Shown one piece after another: positions 1-7,596 of a DNA stretch of 16,665 nucleotides. A program made the translations under genes and the position numbers. The stretch is from Chthoniobacterales bacterium (lineage in GTDB: Bacteria > Verrucomicrobiota > Verrucomicrobiia > Chthoniobacterales > UBA6821). The notes below the pieces were generated by a model. It saw nothing but the letters and a program-made list of their open reading frames with translations, did no database searches and was not told where the DNA came from. The stretch spans positions 1 through 16,665 of the forward strand of contig JAIPKF010000013.1 of assembly GCA_021733705.1 (NCBI GenBank). The letters run 5' to 3'. Within the stretch, counting starts at the first letter, position 1. Each line of letters starts with the position of its first letter.

Positions 1-5
1 TACCC

Positions 6-56
6 CATCAGCCTTCGCGGTCTCCTCGTCACGATCAGTATGAAATATCCGGGTTA
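6..56 (+). repeat. Dispersed intergenic repeat, right-half copy
   Basis: The segment CATCAG...TTCGCGG...CCTCG..ACG..ATCAGTATGAAATAT..(G)GGTTA aligns with 11503-11554 with about one indel at each of two or three sites. The conserved end TGAAATATCCGGGTTA (41-56) matches the arms found at 11444-11459 and 11539-11554. It lies 8 bases beyond the stop codon of the EamA-type transporter gene, so again just past a gene's 3' end. The element probably continues or pairs with another arm outside the window. No coding potential is seen. A REP- or MITE-like family is inferred; the similarity itself is directly visible. Confidence 0.7.
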
Positions 57-64
57 AGATCGAT

Positions 65-1039
65 CTACGCACCTGATGGATTACTTATTTTAACCTTTCT
101 TCCCGAGAGCCAGAGTGAGCACAAAATCAGCAGCAGTGCTTCCACGAGGGCCAGTGTCATTTTTTCCCCTGCAAATGCGATTCCAATAAAGGAGCCAAAG
201 AGGGGAGTAAGATAATTACAGGTGGAGGCAAAGCTGAGACCTGCTCGGTTAATAAGCCGTATATAAAGAATGTAAACAAGGCCTTCGCAAAAAACACCGA
301 TCATGATTAAGGCAAGCCATGCAGAAGGGACTGGGTGAAAGGAGGTGATGCTCCATGGCTTTGTGATTAGTAGCATGAGAGGAACTGCAGAAATAACTGC
401 TCCTATAAGAATTCCTTGTGCCGCATGAACTGGACCAAGACACGGTCCTAAGCGGAGTTTAATAAGCAAAAGAGTAAAAGGATAACAGAGAGCCGCCCCC
501 AAAACAGCTAAGACAGGGACGAGTGGCAAAGATGTGTCAGTTGGTTTGAAAAGGTCCAACGGGGAGGAGTCTCCCCTAGCAAGAATAATGATCCCCAAAA
601 AACCGAGTATGATTCCTGAAATCTTTGTAGCTGAGAGAGTGCTGCCTTTCACAAAAATCACTTCCATTATAGTTGCAAATAGAGGAACAGTGCCAATGAG
701 GATAGCCGTAGCACTGCTTGGTAGTTTTTCTTCAGCCCATGCAATGAGGAGACAAGGAATCGTTAATTCCAAAAGTCCGATTAAAATAAAGTCAGGAAAG
801 CATTGCCAGAACGAACGGGGAGGGTTGACGGGTTGAGTACGTTCTCCTTGAATTACAAAAATGAGGGTCAAGGTAAGTGCTCCAATGCTGGTTCCACCTG
901 CTGCAATCATTGATGTTGAAAAACTCTCAAGGGCAATTTTATTAAAGAAATAGAGAGATCCCCACATGAGCCCACATCCTATAAGAAGGAGGTAGTTCAC
1001 GAGAGCGAAGGAAGAGAATTGAGAAGTGGCACGACTCAT
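65..1039 (-). CDS. EamA/DMT-superfamily transporter
   Basis: This 324-residue integral membrane protein has about ten hydrophobic segments arranged as two EamA repeats, roughly residues 15-155 and 170-315. Family-typical stretches are WGSLYFFNKIAL near the first helix, the AWAEEKLPSSATAIL segment at the end of the first repeat's core, and NYLTPLFGSFIGIAFAGE in the second repeat. Such proteins are inner-membrane drug/metabolite exporters or permeases; the substrate cannot be read from sequence. The ATG at 1039 gives the full first helix, and no Shine-Dalgarno sequence precedes it. It is the last gene of the minus-strand run and starts 60 bases after the polX stop. A dispersed repeat copy follows its stop codon. 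The family is very likely right; the function in detail is unknown. Confidence 0.9.
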   Translation of the reverse strand: MSRATSQFSSFALVNYLLLIGCGLMWGSLYFFNKIALESFSTSMIAAGGTSIGALTLTLIFVIQGERTQPVNPPRSFWQCFPDFILIGLLELTIPCLLIAWAEEKLPSSATAILIGTVPLFATIMEVIFVKGSTLSATKISGIILGFLGIIILARGDSSPLDLFKPTDTSLPLVPVLAVLGAALCYPFTLLLIKLRLGPCLGPVHAAQGILIGAVISAVPLMLLITKPWSITSFHPVPSAWLALIMIGVFCEGLVYILYIRLINRAGLSFASTCNYLTPLFGSFIGIAFAGEKMTLALVEALLLILCSLWLSGRKVKISNPSGA

Positions 1040-1099
1040 AAAGAAAAAATTAGTGAAGGTTTTAAAAAAGGTGAATTTGGAAAAAGAGGCTTATTTTGG

Positions 1100-2857
1100 T
1101 CAGCTCCTTTTTTTCTGGAGTGCTGTTTGTATATTTTTCAAGGAGGCTGTGTTAAATATATCCTCCTTAGTGAGCCCTCCTTTGCGCGCAATATCAATTC
1201 CAAAACGAAGATGTTGTAAGCCTGAGGTGCTGTGAGCATCTGGATTAATGACACAAAGAACTCCTTTTTCCTTTGCTAGGGACCACCAGCGCCAGTCAAG
1301 ATCGAGACGTCGTGGGTTGGCATTGAGCTCGATGAGTGTCTTGGTAGCAGCAGCGGCATCTAAAATTGCTGGAATATTGAGGGCATACGGTTCTCTGGAA
1401 AATAAAAGCCGCCCTGTGAGATGACCGATCATGGTCACATAAGGGTTTTCCATAGCACGAATAATACGCTGGGTCATAGCCGCTTCATCAAGGGTAAAAG
1501 AGGAATGAACGGAGGCGACCACATAATCGAGCTGAGAGAGAATCTCATTAGAAAAGTCGAGGCTTCCATCTTTTAAAATGTCACATTCAGATCCAGCAAA
1601 GAGATGTATCTTTTTATTTTCTTGGTTCCTCTGTCGAATTTCTTGAATTTGCACAAGAAGTTCTTTTTCATGAAGTCCGTGAGCTTGAACCGAACTTTTG
1701 CTATGATCAGCAATTCCAAGATATTCTAATCCGAGTTCCTCTGCTGCCTCTGACATTTCTTGAAGTGTGTTCTCTCCATCACTCGCTTTTGTATGACAAT
1801 GAAAAGTTCCCTTGAGTTCCGTCCATTCCACGAGCTTGGGAAGCTTATTTAAAGCGGCAGCAGCAATTTCTCCACGATCTTCTCGTAGTTCAGGAGGAAT
1901 GAAATCAAGCTTCAAAGCCGCATAAAGCTCTTTCTCAGAATGAACAGGGGGTGGAGTCGAAGCATCCCGCTGGGGAGTAAAAGCATACTCATTGAGTGAC
2001 CACCCCGACTCGAGGGCTCGACTTCGAAGGCGTATATTATGCTCTTTGCTTCCAGTAAAATAGAGGAGGGCAAAAGGAAACTCCTCTGGCTTCACCACTC
2101 GTAAATCACATTGAAGGCCACTCTCTCCCTCTTCATTCTTGAGATAAACGCTCGATTTGGTGGGCCCTTGCATGAGGATTTCAGAAACCAGGGGGTGTTT
2201 TAAAAAAAAGGAATTGACTGCTTCAGGATCCTTAGAGGAGACAAGAAGATCGAGATCACCAATCGATTCCTTGCGACGTCGAAGACTTCCAGCAGGCTGG
2301 CATTGACCAACTGCAGGATGTGCTCGTAAATCAGTGATGAGGAAATCCGCTAAAAGAGTCGCTTGATCTAAACGAAATTTTCCTACGTGCCGACGATAGA
2401 AGGCAATTGCTTTAAGAAAATTGGTAGCAGATTTTTCACCTAGTCCTGGGAGTAATGCTACCTGGCCAGAAAGACATCCCTTTTCTAAATCATCGATGGA
2501 GTCAATATGAAGCTCCTCATAGAGAAGACGAATTTTTTTAGCTCCTAATCCTTGTATTTCGAAAAGTTCAAAAAGAGAGGGAGGAAAATGACTCCGTAGT
2601 TCTTCGTAATAGGCAAGCCTTCCTGTTGTCACAAGTTCGACAATTTTTTCTTCGATGGCCTTACCAATTCCTTCCACAGCTCCAAGACGTTTTTCCTCCA
2701 CAAGCACCTGAAGCGGTTCCGAGAGGCGCTCTAGAGAGCGTGCAGCATGATGGTAGGCACGAATTTTAAAAGGATTCTCTCCGTGTAATTCCAGGAGTTG
2801 AGCAATTTTTTCTAATACATCAGCTATTTCTTGAGTATCAGGCACAGTGGTTTTCAT
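1100..2857 (-). CDS. polX: DNA polymerase X family protein with PHP domain
   Basis: The 585-residue protein has an N-terminal PolX core with helix-hairpin-helix elements (GAVEGIGKAI near 59-68, IQGLGAKKI 101-109, LLPGLGEKSA 135-144). The catalytic nucleotidyltransferase motif is GSLRRRKESIGDLDLL (190-205, with D201 and D203), and a third acidic residue is likely D251. The C-terminal PHP domain carries the metal-ligand set HCH (353-355), D360, H385, E424, H451, H479 and DAH (540-542). All expected PHP ligands look intact, so 3'-5' exonuclease or AP-endonuclease activity, as known for bacterial PolX, is plausible alongside gap-filling synthesis in base excision repair. Its start overlaps the end of the acyl-CoA synthetase gene by 20 bases, which suggests translational coupling. 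An AAGAG lies about 6 bases before the ATG. Confidence 0.95.
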   Translation of the reverse strand: MKTTVPDTQEIADVLEKIAQLLELHGENPFKIRAYHHAARSLERLSEPLQVLVEEKRLGAVEGIGKAIEEKIVELVTTGRLAYYEELRSHFPPSLFELFEIQGLGAKKIRLLYEELHIDSIDDLEKGCLSGQVALLPGLGEKSATNFLKAIAFYRRHVGKFRLDQATLLADFLITDLRAHPAVGQCQPAGSLRRRKESIGDLDLLVSSKDPEAVNSFFLKHPLVSEILMQGPTKSSVYLKNEEGESGLQCDLRVVKPEEFPFALLYFTGSKEHNIRLRSRALESGWSLNEYAFTPQRDASTPPPVHSEKELYAALKLDFIPPELREDRGEIAAAALNKLPKLVEWTELKGTFHCHTKASDGENTLQEMSEAAEELGLEYLGIADHSKSSVQAHGLHEKELLVQIQEIRQRNQENKKIHLFAGSECDILKDGSLDFSNEILSQLDYVVASVHSSFTLDEAAMTQRIIRAMENPYVTMIGHLTGRLLFSREPYALNIPAILDAAAATKTLIELNANPRRLDLDWRWWSLAKEKGVLCVINPDAHSTSGLQHLRFGIDIARKGGLTKEDIFNTASLKNIQTALQKKRS

Positions 2858-4814
2858 ACATCTCTTGGATTAAGTGGTGATACCGATCGGTGATAATGTG
2901 CCTTTTCAATTTATAGGTCGATGTTAATTCATCCCCAACTTCAAATGGCTTGGGAAGTACGCTCCAGCATCCGATACGCTCGAAAGATTTAAATCCCTGG
3001 GATTTGCTAATGAGGCGCTGGATCTCGTGATGCAGTAGAGCGTGGATCTCTTGTTGGTGTAATAATTCCTCGAGAGAAGTCACATTAAAACCACGATTGA
3101 TAAAGCCTCGGAGTGAAGGGAGGAGTAAGGCTCCGAGATGTTTTTGATCCTGACCTAAGACGATACATTGTTCAATTAAAGGAGACTCTAAAAGTCGTGA
3201 TTCAATGGGAAGTGGCTCCACATTTTCTCCACTTCGAAGAACGATGGTCTCTTTGCAGCGTCCGATGATTTTTAAACAATCATTGAATGTCATCATTCCA
3301 ATATCTCCTGTGCGTAGCCATCCTTCACTTAGGACACGCGCTGTCGCTTCAGGATTTTTATAATACCCTTTCATGATCTGAGGCCCGCGAGCACAAATTT
3401 CTCCAGAACGTCCTCGTCCAAGATCAGTGCGGTTTTTATCAGGATAAAGAGTTTTTCCTGTTAATAGATCGATGATTTTGATTTCTGTTTTTGGGAGAGG
3501 GGGACCAACCGTCCCAAGCACAAAATTCTTTTCAGTTCTGACTGCAAGTACTGGAGCGCTTTCGGTTAAACCATATCCTTCGAAAATACGAATCCCAATA
3601 TCATTAAAAAAAGAATCGATATGAGGGGGGAGTGCTCCTCCTCCTGAGATGGTTGCCCGAAAGGAGCCTCCTATCACATTGCGGAGTCGGCGTAAGACAA
3701 GTGGTTCAAGTAGTAAAAAAGGAATAATGCCAAGACTCCAACGTAGAATATGATGGAGTCCCTTGATGAGGGATTCCTTCCATGTTCTTCTTGTAAGATT
3801 CAGTTGCATCCCTTGAAAAAAGGCTACTGCATGACGTACCCAATGTGCAGACCTGGAGGCAGCATGAAATAAAAACTGCATGACTCTCTGTTGCTGTGCC
3901 ACAGAGGCCATAATCTTTTCATAAAGAGCCTCCCAAAGACGGGGTGCAGAGGCCATAACGGTCGGTCTGATGGTCTTAAGATCTTCCTGGAGATGGCGTA
4001 AGGAGCTGTAATAGAGTGTCGCACCATAGCTAATAACAAGCATTTCAAAAACACGTTCATAGCTGTGCCAAATCGGCAATATCGAAAGAGCTCTCTCTTC
4101 TTTGGAAAGGTGAAAGGTGATATTTTCTATTTGAGAACAGAGAGATCGATGTGTGATTGGAACTCCTTTGGGAGTTCCAGTTGTTCCGGAGGTATAAATG
4201 AGGGTGCAAAGATCGTCAGGAACAATTTCTGCTACCCGAATCTCCATCCTCCTATCACCTAATGCTCGAAGCTTCCTGCCTCTCTCTTCCAAATCATTCA
4301 TTGTTAAAATACCTTCAGGAAGTCCATTTGAAGGTACTTCCATAAGGATAATAGTTTTTAAAAAGGGAAGTTGTTTGCGGATGGACTGTAATTTCACAAG
4401 CACTCCTTCGTTTTCTAAAAAGAGGACCTGCACCTCCGCATGATCGAGAATATAGGACATTTCTAATGGAGTGATATCACTCCCACGAGGAACATCGGCA
4501 GCACCACAAAATTGAATTGCTGCATCTGCTAAGATCCATTCAAATCGATTGTCACTTAAGAGTCCTACATGCTCCCGAGCAGCCACCCCAATGTCAATAA
4601 GGGCTGTCGCCAAGTCACAAGCTCGGTCACACCAAGAGCGGTAGCTCACCGATGGGAAAAACCTTTCTTGAGTTCTAGGAGGATCCGTTTTCTTATCTCG
4701 CTTAGGATGAGATATTCTTGCGGAGCGTGTTGCAAATGCTGGTCTAGAGCCCCACTCTTTCCCTGCTCGTAAAAAAAGTTCAGCAATCGTTGCTGAAACA
4801 AGGCGTTCTGACAT
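2838..4814 (-). CDS. Long-chain acyl-CoA synthetase (AMP-forming)
   Basis: A 658-residue ANL-superfamily enzyme that activates a fatty acid with ATP and joins it to CoA. The visible core motifs are the P-loop YTSGTTGTPKGV (207-218), LPIWHSYER (246-254), SGGGALP (390-396), GYGLTES (413-419), GWLRTGD (498-504) and IGRCKETIVLRSGENVEP (517-534). The C-terminal catalytic lysine lies in TSTYKLKR (631-638), probably K635. The long middle insertion with basic and hydrophobic stretches (about 300-375) resembles the FadD15/Faa1-like long-chain branch and may mediate membrane contact. The ATG at 4814 is 13 bases beyond the stop of the small upstream gene. It sits between infA and polX in the minus-strand operon, with no other lipid gene beside it. 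The exact chain length preference is unknown. Confidence 0.93.
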   Translation of the reverse strand: MSERLVSATIAELFLRAGKEWGSRPAFATRSARISHPKRDKKTDPPRTQERFFPSVSYRSWCDRACDLATALIDIGVAAREHVGLLSDNRFEWILADAAIQFCGAADVPRGSDITPLEMSYILDHAEVQVLFLENEGVLVKLQSIRKQLPFLKTIILMEVPSNGLPEGILTMNDLEERGRKLRALGDRRMEIRVAEIVPDDLCTLIYTSGTTGTPKGVPITHRSLCSQIENITFHLSKEERALSILPIWHSYERVFEMLVISYGATLYYSSLRHLQEDLKTIRPTVMASAPRLWEALYEKIMASVAQQQRVMQFLFHAASRSAHWVRHAVAFFQGMQLNLTRRTWKESLIKGLHHILRWSLGIIPFLLLEPLVLRRLRNVIGGSFRATISGGGALPPHIDSFFNDIGIRIFEGYGLTESAPVLAVRTEKNFVLGTVGPPLPKTEIKIIDLLTGKTLYPDKNRTDLGRGRSGEICARGPQIMKGYYKNPEATARVLSEGWLRTGDIGMMTFNDCLKIIGRCKETIVLRSGENVEPLPIESRLLESPLIEQCIVLGQDQKHLGALLLPSLRGFINRGFNVTSLEELLHQQEIHALLHHEIQRLISKSQGFKSFERIGCWSVLPKPFEVGDELTSTYKLKRHIITDRYHHLIQEMYENHCA

Positions 4815-4827
4815 GCCAGACGAAAAG

Positions 4828-5274
4828 CTAACTCAGCGAAGAACCATCTGGAGATTCCGGCGGAAGATAACAACTCTCTTTTAAAGAAAATTCTGACTCC
4901 ATTTTGACATCAGAAGGTTCGTTGACATCGGAGGGTTCATTTTCTTTTGTTGGGACCAGAGCGAGCTGCTCATTACCACCATCATCAACTAACAATAAAT
5001 TTTCTTGATGAGGTTGAGAAGAAGAGAGGACCCCCACAATATCATGGGGTTCAGTTGTTTCACTTAAAGCTCTTTTCTCTTCAACATCCTTTTTTAAATT
5101 AGAGGTTGCCTCCTCAGAAATAGCATGAATCGGCTTTTCAATAATTTTTGAGATCATTGCAGAATCTTTTGGGGAAGCTTCTGTTAAGAGCTCATGAAGA
5201 CGCTGCTCAAGATGCTCTAACTCGGTTTTTATGGCGATAGCTTTTCGAAGAATTGCAGGATCGGGAATGTTCAT
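4828..5274 (-). CDS. Small acidic protein of unknown function
   Basis: A 148-residue protein I do not recognise. Residues 8-34 (RKAIAIKTELEHLEQRLHELL) form a heptad-like helix likely to be a coiled coil. The rest is low-complexity, acidic and rich in Ser, Glu and Pro, with no transmembrane segment or signal peptide, so it is probably largely disordered and cytoplasmic. It contains a tandem NEPSDV-NEPSDV repeat encoded by an 18-base duplication. The gene begins 4 bases after the infA stop and ends 13 bases before the acyl-CoA synthetase start. This tight fit is the main reason to believe it is expressed. No Shine-Dalgarno sequence is visible. The function should not be guessed from the neighbours. 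Confidence 0.7.
   Translation of the reverse strand: MNIPDPAILRKAIAIKTELEHLEQRLHELLTEASPKDSAMISKIIEKPIHAISEEATSNLKKDVEEKRALSETTEPHDIVGVLSSSQPHQENLLLVDDGGNEQLALVPTKENEPSDVNEPSDVKMESEFSLKESCYLPPESPDGSSLS
4906..4941 (-). repeat. 18-base tandem duplication encoding NEPSDV twice
   Basis: GACATCAGAAGGTTCGTT (4906-4923) is followed directly by GACATCGGAGGGTTCATT (4924-4941) on the plus strand, with 15 of 18 bases identical. On the coding strand each unit gives Asn-Glu-Pro-Ser-Asp-Val. The differences are at third codon positions, so the peptide repeat is kept while the DNA has diverged. This argues that the reading frame is translated. Confidence 0.85.
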
Positions 5275-5278
5275 AAAG

Positions 5279-5497
5279 TTATGCAGTACGAAAAATAATA
5301 CGTGCTTTGGTCAAATCATAAGATGACATTTCAACGGTCACCTTATCTCCAGGGACAATACGAATAAAATGTTTTCGCATTTTTCCGGAGATATGTGAAA
5401 GGACAACATGTCCATTGGAGAGACGAACACGGAACATTGTGCCAGGAAGAACCTCCACAACAACTCCGTCGGTAGTGATAACTGCTTCTTTTGCCAT
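5279..5497 (-). CDS. infA: Translation initiation factor IF-1
   Basis: A 72-residue S1/OB-fold protein, the standard IF-1 length. The characteristic segments are GTMFRVRLSNGHVVLSHISGK, MRKHFIRIVPGDKVTVE and a C-terminal YDLTKARIIFR. It binds the ribosomal A site during initiation and helps IF-2 and IF-3 act. The ATG at 5497 gives the canonical MAKEAVI start. It lies 56 bases after the rnhC stop and 4 bases before the small acidic protein gene, within the minus-strand run rather than in a ribosomal-protein cluster. No Shine-Dalgarno sequence is visible upstream (ACCTACTC before the ATG). Confidence 0.97.
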   Translation of the reverse strand: MAKEAVITTDGVVVEVLPGTMFRVRLSNGHVVLSHISGKMRKHFIRIVPGDKVTVEMSSYDLTKARIIFRTA

Positions 5498-5553
5498 GAG
5501 TAGGTTGATGTTTATATCAGGGAAGTCAAAAGTTGCAAGAGTTCTAATAAAGG

Positions 5554-6471
5554 TTATTGGGATACGATTTCTGAAGCTGTTTTAAAATGCATTTTAGCAA
5601 TTTGTGGAAGGATGAGGGGTCCATGGTCTTTGAGAAGAGTGGAGGCTGTTTGCTTGACCTTTGCTGAGACTCCTTTGGGGAGTATGACTTGAAGACGATT
5701 TCCCTCTTTTTCTAACCAATCGATAAATCCCTCTCGAGCAATGATAGAGGCAGCAGCAACCGCATAGTCTGATTCTGCCTTGGTGCGCTGGTCGAGTTGT
5801 AATTTTCTTCCTTTTTCTTGTAAGGCACGTTGGAGAACGCGTTCGTTGGCAAATTTATCGGAGAGGGCACGAGGGCAGTTAGGAACGCGTTCGCAGAGAT
5901 TTTCTAAGACCCGTGCATGCCCCCAAGCAAGAAGGGAGTTAAGGTTCTTAAAGTTTTTATAAAGCTCGTTATATTTGAGAGGAGAAATAACAATCCGTTC
6001 TATCGGTGCTTTGGAGTTACGAATGAGGGTAGCTAGTTCTCGAATTTTTTTATCACCGGAAATTCCTTTGCTATCTCGAATGCCACTATCTCGAAAATGT
6101 TTTGCAAGCTCTTCATTCACATAAACCCCAGCAATCACAAGGGGTCCTAAAAAATCTCCCTTTCCACTTTCATCAATTCCGAAGTGCGGGGAGAATTGTT
6201 CGGGTGAATGAACATCATCATACCCGAGTAATGCAATTCCAGTGATTTCTGGTTCTAGGGTGAAGGTAATGAAATCCTCAATACCGCGTCCCTGAAGCAA
6301 GAGCTTGGGACCTTTTTCGTAAACAGCAATACTAAGTCGATCAAGATGCCCTGCAAAAAGGGTATACGGTTTTGATTCAAAAACAAAATTCCGATTTTTC
6401 AAAAGCCCCCTCAGCTTCTCTGCCTGAGCTGTTGTGAGCGGAATGGTATGCGAGTGAAGCGGTGATGGCAT
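5554..6471 (-). CDS. rnhC: Ribonuclease HIII
   Basis: A 305-residue type 2 RNase H that cleaves the RNA strand of RNA-DNA hybrids. The N-terminal 90 residues form the TBP-like substrate-binding domain typical of RNase HIII. The catalytic domain has HFGIDESGKGDFLGPLV (97-112; D100 and E101), RDSKGIS (132-138), SDKFAN (204-209; D205) and AESDYAVAAASIIAR (232-246; D235). The DEDE pattern with DESGKGD distinguishes HIII from HII (DEAGRG). It is the first gene of the minus-strand run, with a good -10 box about 40 bases upstream. The ATG at 6471 has no Shine-Dalgarno sequence. RNase HIII is scattered in bacteria (Bacillota, Chlamydiota, relatives). Confidence 0.96.
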   Translation of the reverse strand: MPSPLHSHTIPLTTAQAEKLRGLLKNRNFVFESKPYTLFAGHLDRLSIAVYEKGPKLLLQGRGIEDFITFTLEPEITGIALLGYDDVHSPEQFSPHFGIDESGKGDFLGPLVIAGVYVNEELAKHFRDSGIRDSKGISGDKKIRELATLIRNSKAPIERIVISPLKYNELYKNFKNLNSLLAWGHARVLENLCERVPNCPRALSDKFANERVLQRALQEKGRKLQLDQRTKAESDYAVAAASIIAREGFIDWLEKEGNRLQVILPKGVSAKVKQTASTLLKDHGPLILPQIAKMHFKTASEIVSQ

Positions 6472-6512
6472 GATAATGTTTTAGTGGAGTTCAGTTATTT
6501 CAGGGAGATGGT

Positions 6513-6518
6513 ATTATA
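6513..6518 (-). promoter_or_regulatory. Candidate -10 box for the rnhC operon
   Basis: The minus strand reads TATAAT here, a perfect match to the bacterial sigma-70 -10 consensus, placed to give a leader of roughly 30-35 bases before the rnhC ATG. No good -35 hexamer is seen at 17 bases; TTCAAG (6539-6544) is a weak match at 20 bases. It lies in the 144-base divergent spacer between rnhC and mutY, where a promoter is expected. This is a motif match only. Confidence 0.4.
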
Positions 6519-6615
6519 AAATGATTGAGAGATATCCTCTTGAACTATTTTCAACAACAACACATTTTTTAAATCCTATTCTCCTTCTGATATTCTTCAT
6601 TCCTTAAGATTTTTA

Positions 6616-7596
6616 ATGGCTCAGCGCGATTCCTTAATTCAAAAAAAACTGAGTGCTTGGTTTCACAACCATGGGCGTCATGACTTGCCTTGGCGTACCT
6701 CATTTTCACCCTATGAAGTTTTAGTCTCGGAGTTCATGTTGCAGCAGACAACGGTTGCTACGATCACTCCACGCTTTTTAACATGGATGAAGCTTTTTCC
6801 CACACTAGAAATATTAGCCCAAGCTCCTGAGGAGGCTGTTTTGAAGGCATGGCAAGGCCTTGGTTATTATGCACGAGCTCGACGCTTGCACCTCGTGGCA
6901 ACAACAGTTGTCAAAAATTTTGAAGGAAAAATCCCTCAAGATTTAGATCAACTCTTGGCCCTGCCTGGTATTGGACCTTATACTGCCAAGGCACTACTAG
7001 CATTTGCTTTCGATCAACCTGTGGAGGTTCTCGATACCAATATCATTCGAGTCATTGCTCGACTTAATAATATTACTGAGCCCATTGACACCAAAAGAGG
7101 GCATCTTTTAATTGAAGAGAGTGTACGAAATATCCTACCTCCAAAAAAGGGACGACTGTTTGCTTCAGCGCTCATGGATCTTGGTGCCATGGTCTGTAAA
7201 TCTGGGGAGCCGCTTTGTGAAACATGTCCTCTCTCCAGCGAGTGTGAAGCAGAGGAGCCCTCCCGCTTACCTCGCAAACAACCGCGTGTAGCGATTACGA
7301 AAAAAAAAGAGCAACGTGCTTTTTATTATCGTAGAAATAAAATCTATTTAGAAAAATCCCAGGGGCCTCTTTGGAAAGGACTTTGGATTTTACCCCACTG
7401 CACCTCCCTGCAAAAACCACGAGAGATTTTTTCTTCTATTACCTATCCGATCACCCGTTATCGTGTAACCATGGAGCTCTATCGTCCATTAGGTTCTATT
7501 CCAAAGTCACTACATCCTTTTAGTATTCACGAATTGAAGAGCATTGCTATCCCTTCTCCTCATCGAAAAGCGCTCGAAAAATGTTTTGAACAATGA
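6616..7596 (+). CDS. mutY: A/G-specific adenine glycosylase
   Basis: A 326-residue HhH-GPD DNA glycosylase that removes adenine opposite 8-oxoguanine. Visible motifs are LPWR (24-27), SEFMLQQTTVAT (38-49; catalytic E39), the helix-hairpin-helix LPGIGPYTA (116-124) and VLDTNIIRV (138-146; D140). The [4Fe-4S] cluster motif C-x6-C-x2-C-x5-C falls at C194, C201, C204 and C210. A Tyr sits where bifunctional Nth enzymes have the catalytic Lys, which supports MutY rather than Nth. Residues from about 230 resemble the NUDIX-like 8-oxoG recognition domain (FYYRRNKIYLEK...GLWILP). The domain is on the short side. The stop overlaps the next start as ATGA. Confidence 0.95.
   Translation: MAQRDSLIQKKLSAWFHNHGRHDLPWRTSFSPYEVLVSEFMLQQTTVATITPRFLTWMKLFPTLEILAQAPEEAVLKAWQGLGYYARARRLHLVATTVVKNFEGKIPQDLDQLLALPGIGPYTAKALLAFAFDQPVEVLDTNIIRVIARLNNITEPIDTKRGHLLIEESVRNILPPKKGRLFASALMDLGAMVCKSGEPLCETCPLSSECEAEEPSRLPRKQPRVAITKKKEQRAFYYRRNKIYLEKSQGPLWKGLWILPHCTSLQKPREIFSSITYPITRYRVTMELYRPLGSIPKSLHPFSIHELKSIAIPSPHRKALEKCFEQ

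Noticed and set aside
1040..1099. Short plus-strand frames at 1019-1235 over the polX end
   Set aside because: They are low-complexity overlaps of the polX 3' end and the EamA 5' end, with no start signal or protein-like composition.
4646..4873. 75-codon minus-strand frame across the junction of the small acidic gene and the acyl-CoA synthetase
   Set aside because: It overlaps the start regions of both better-supported genes in another frame and has no recognisable feature.
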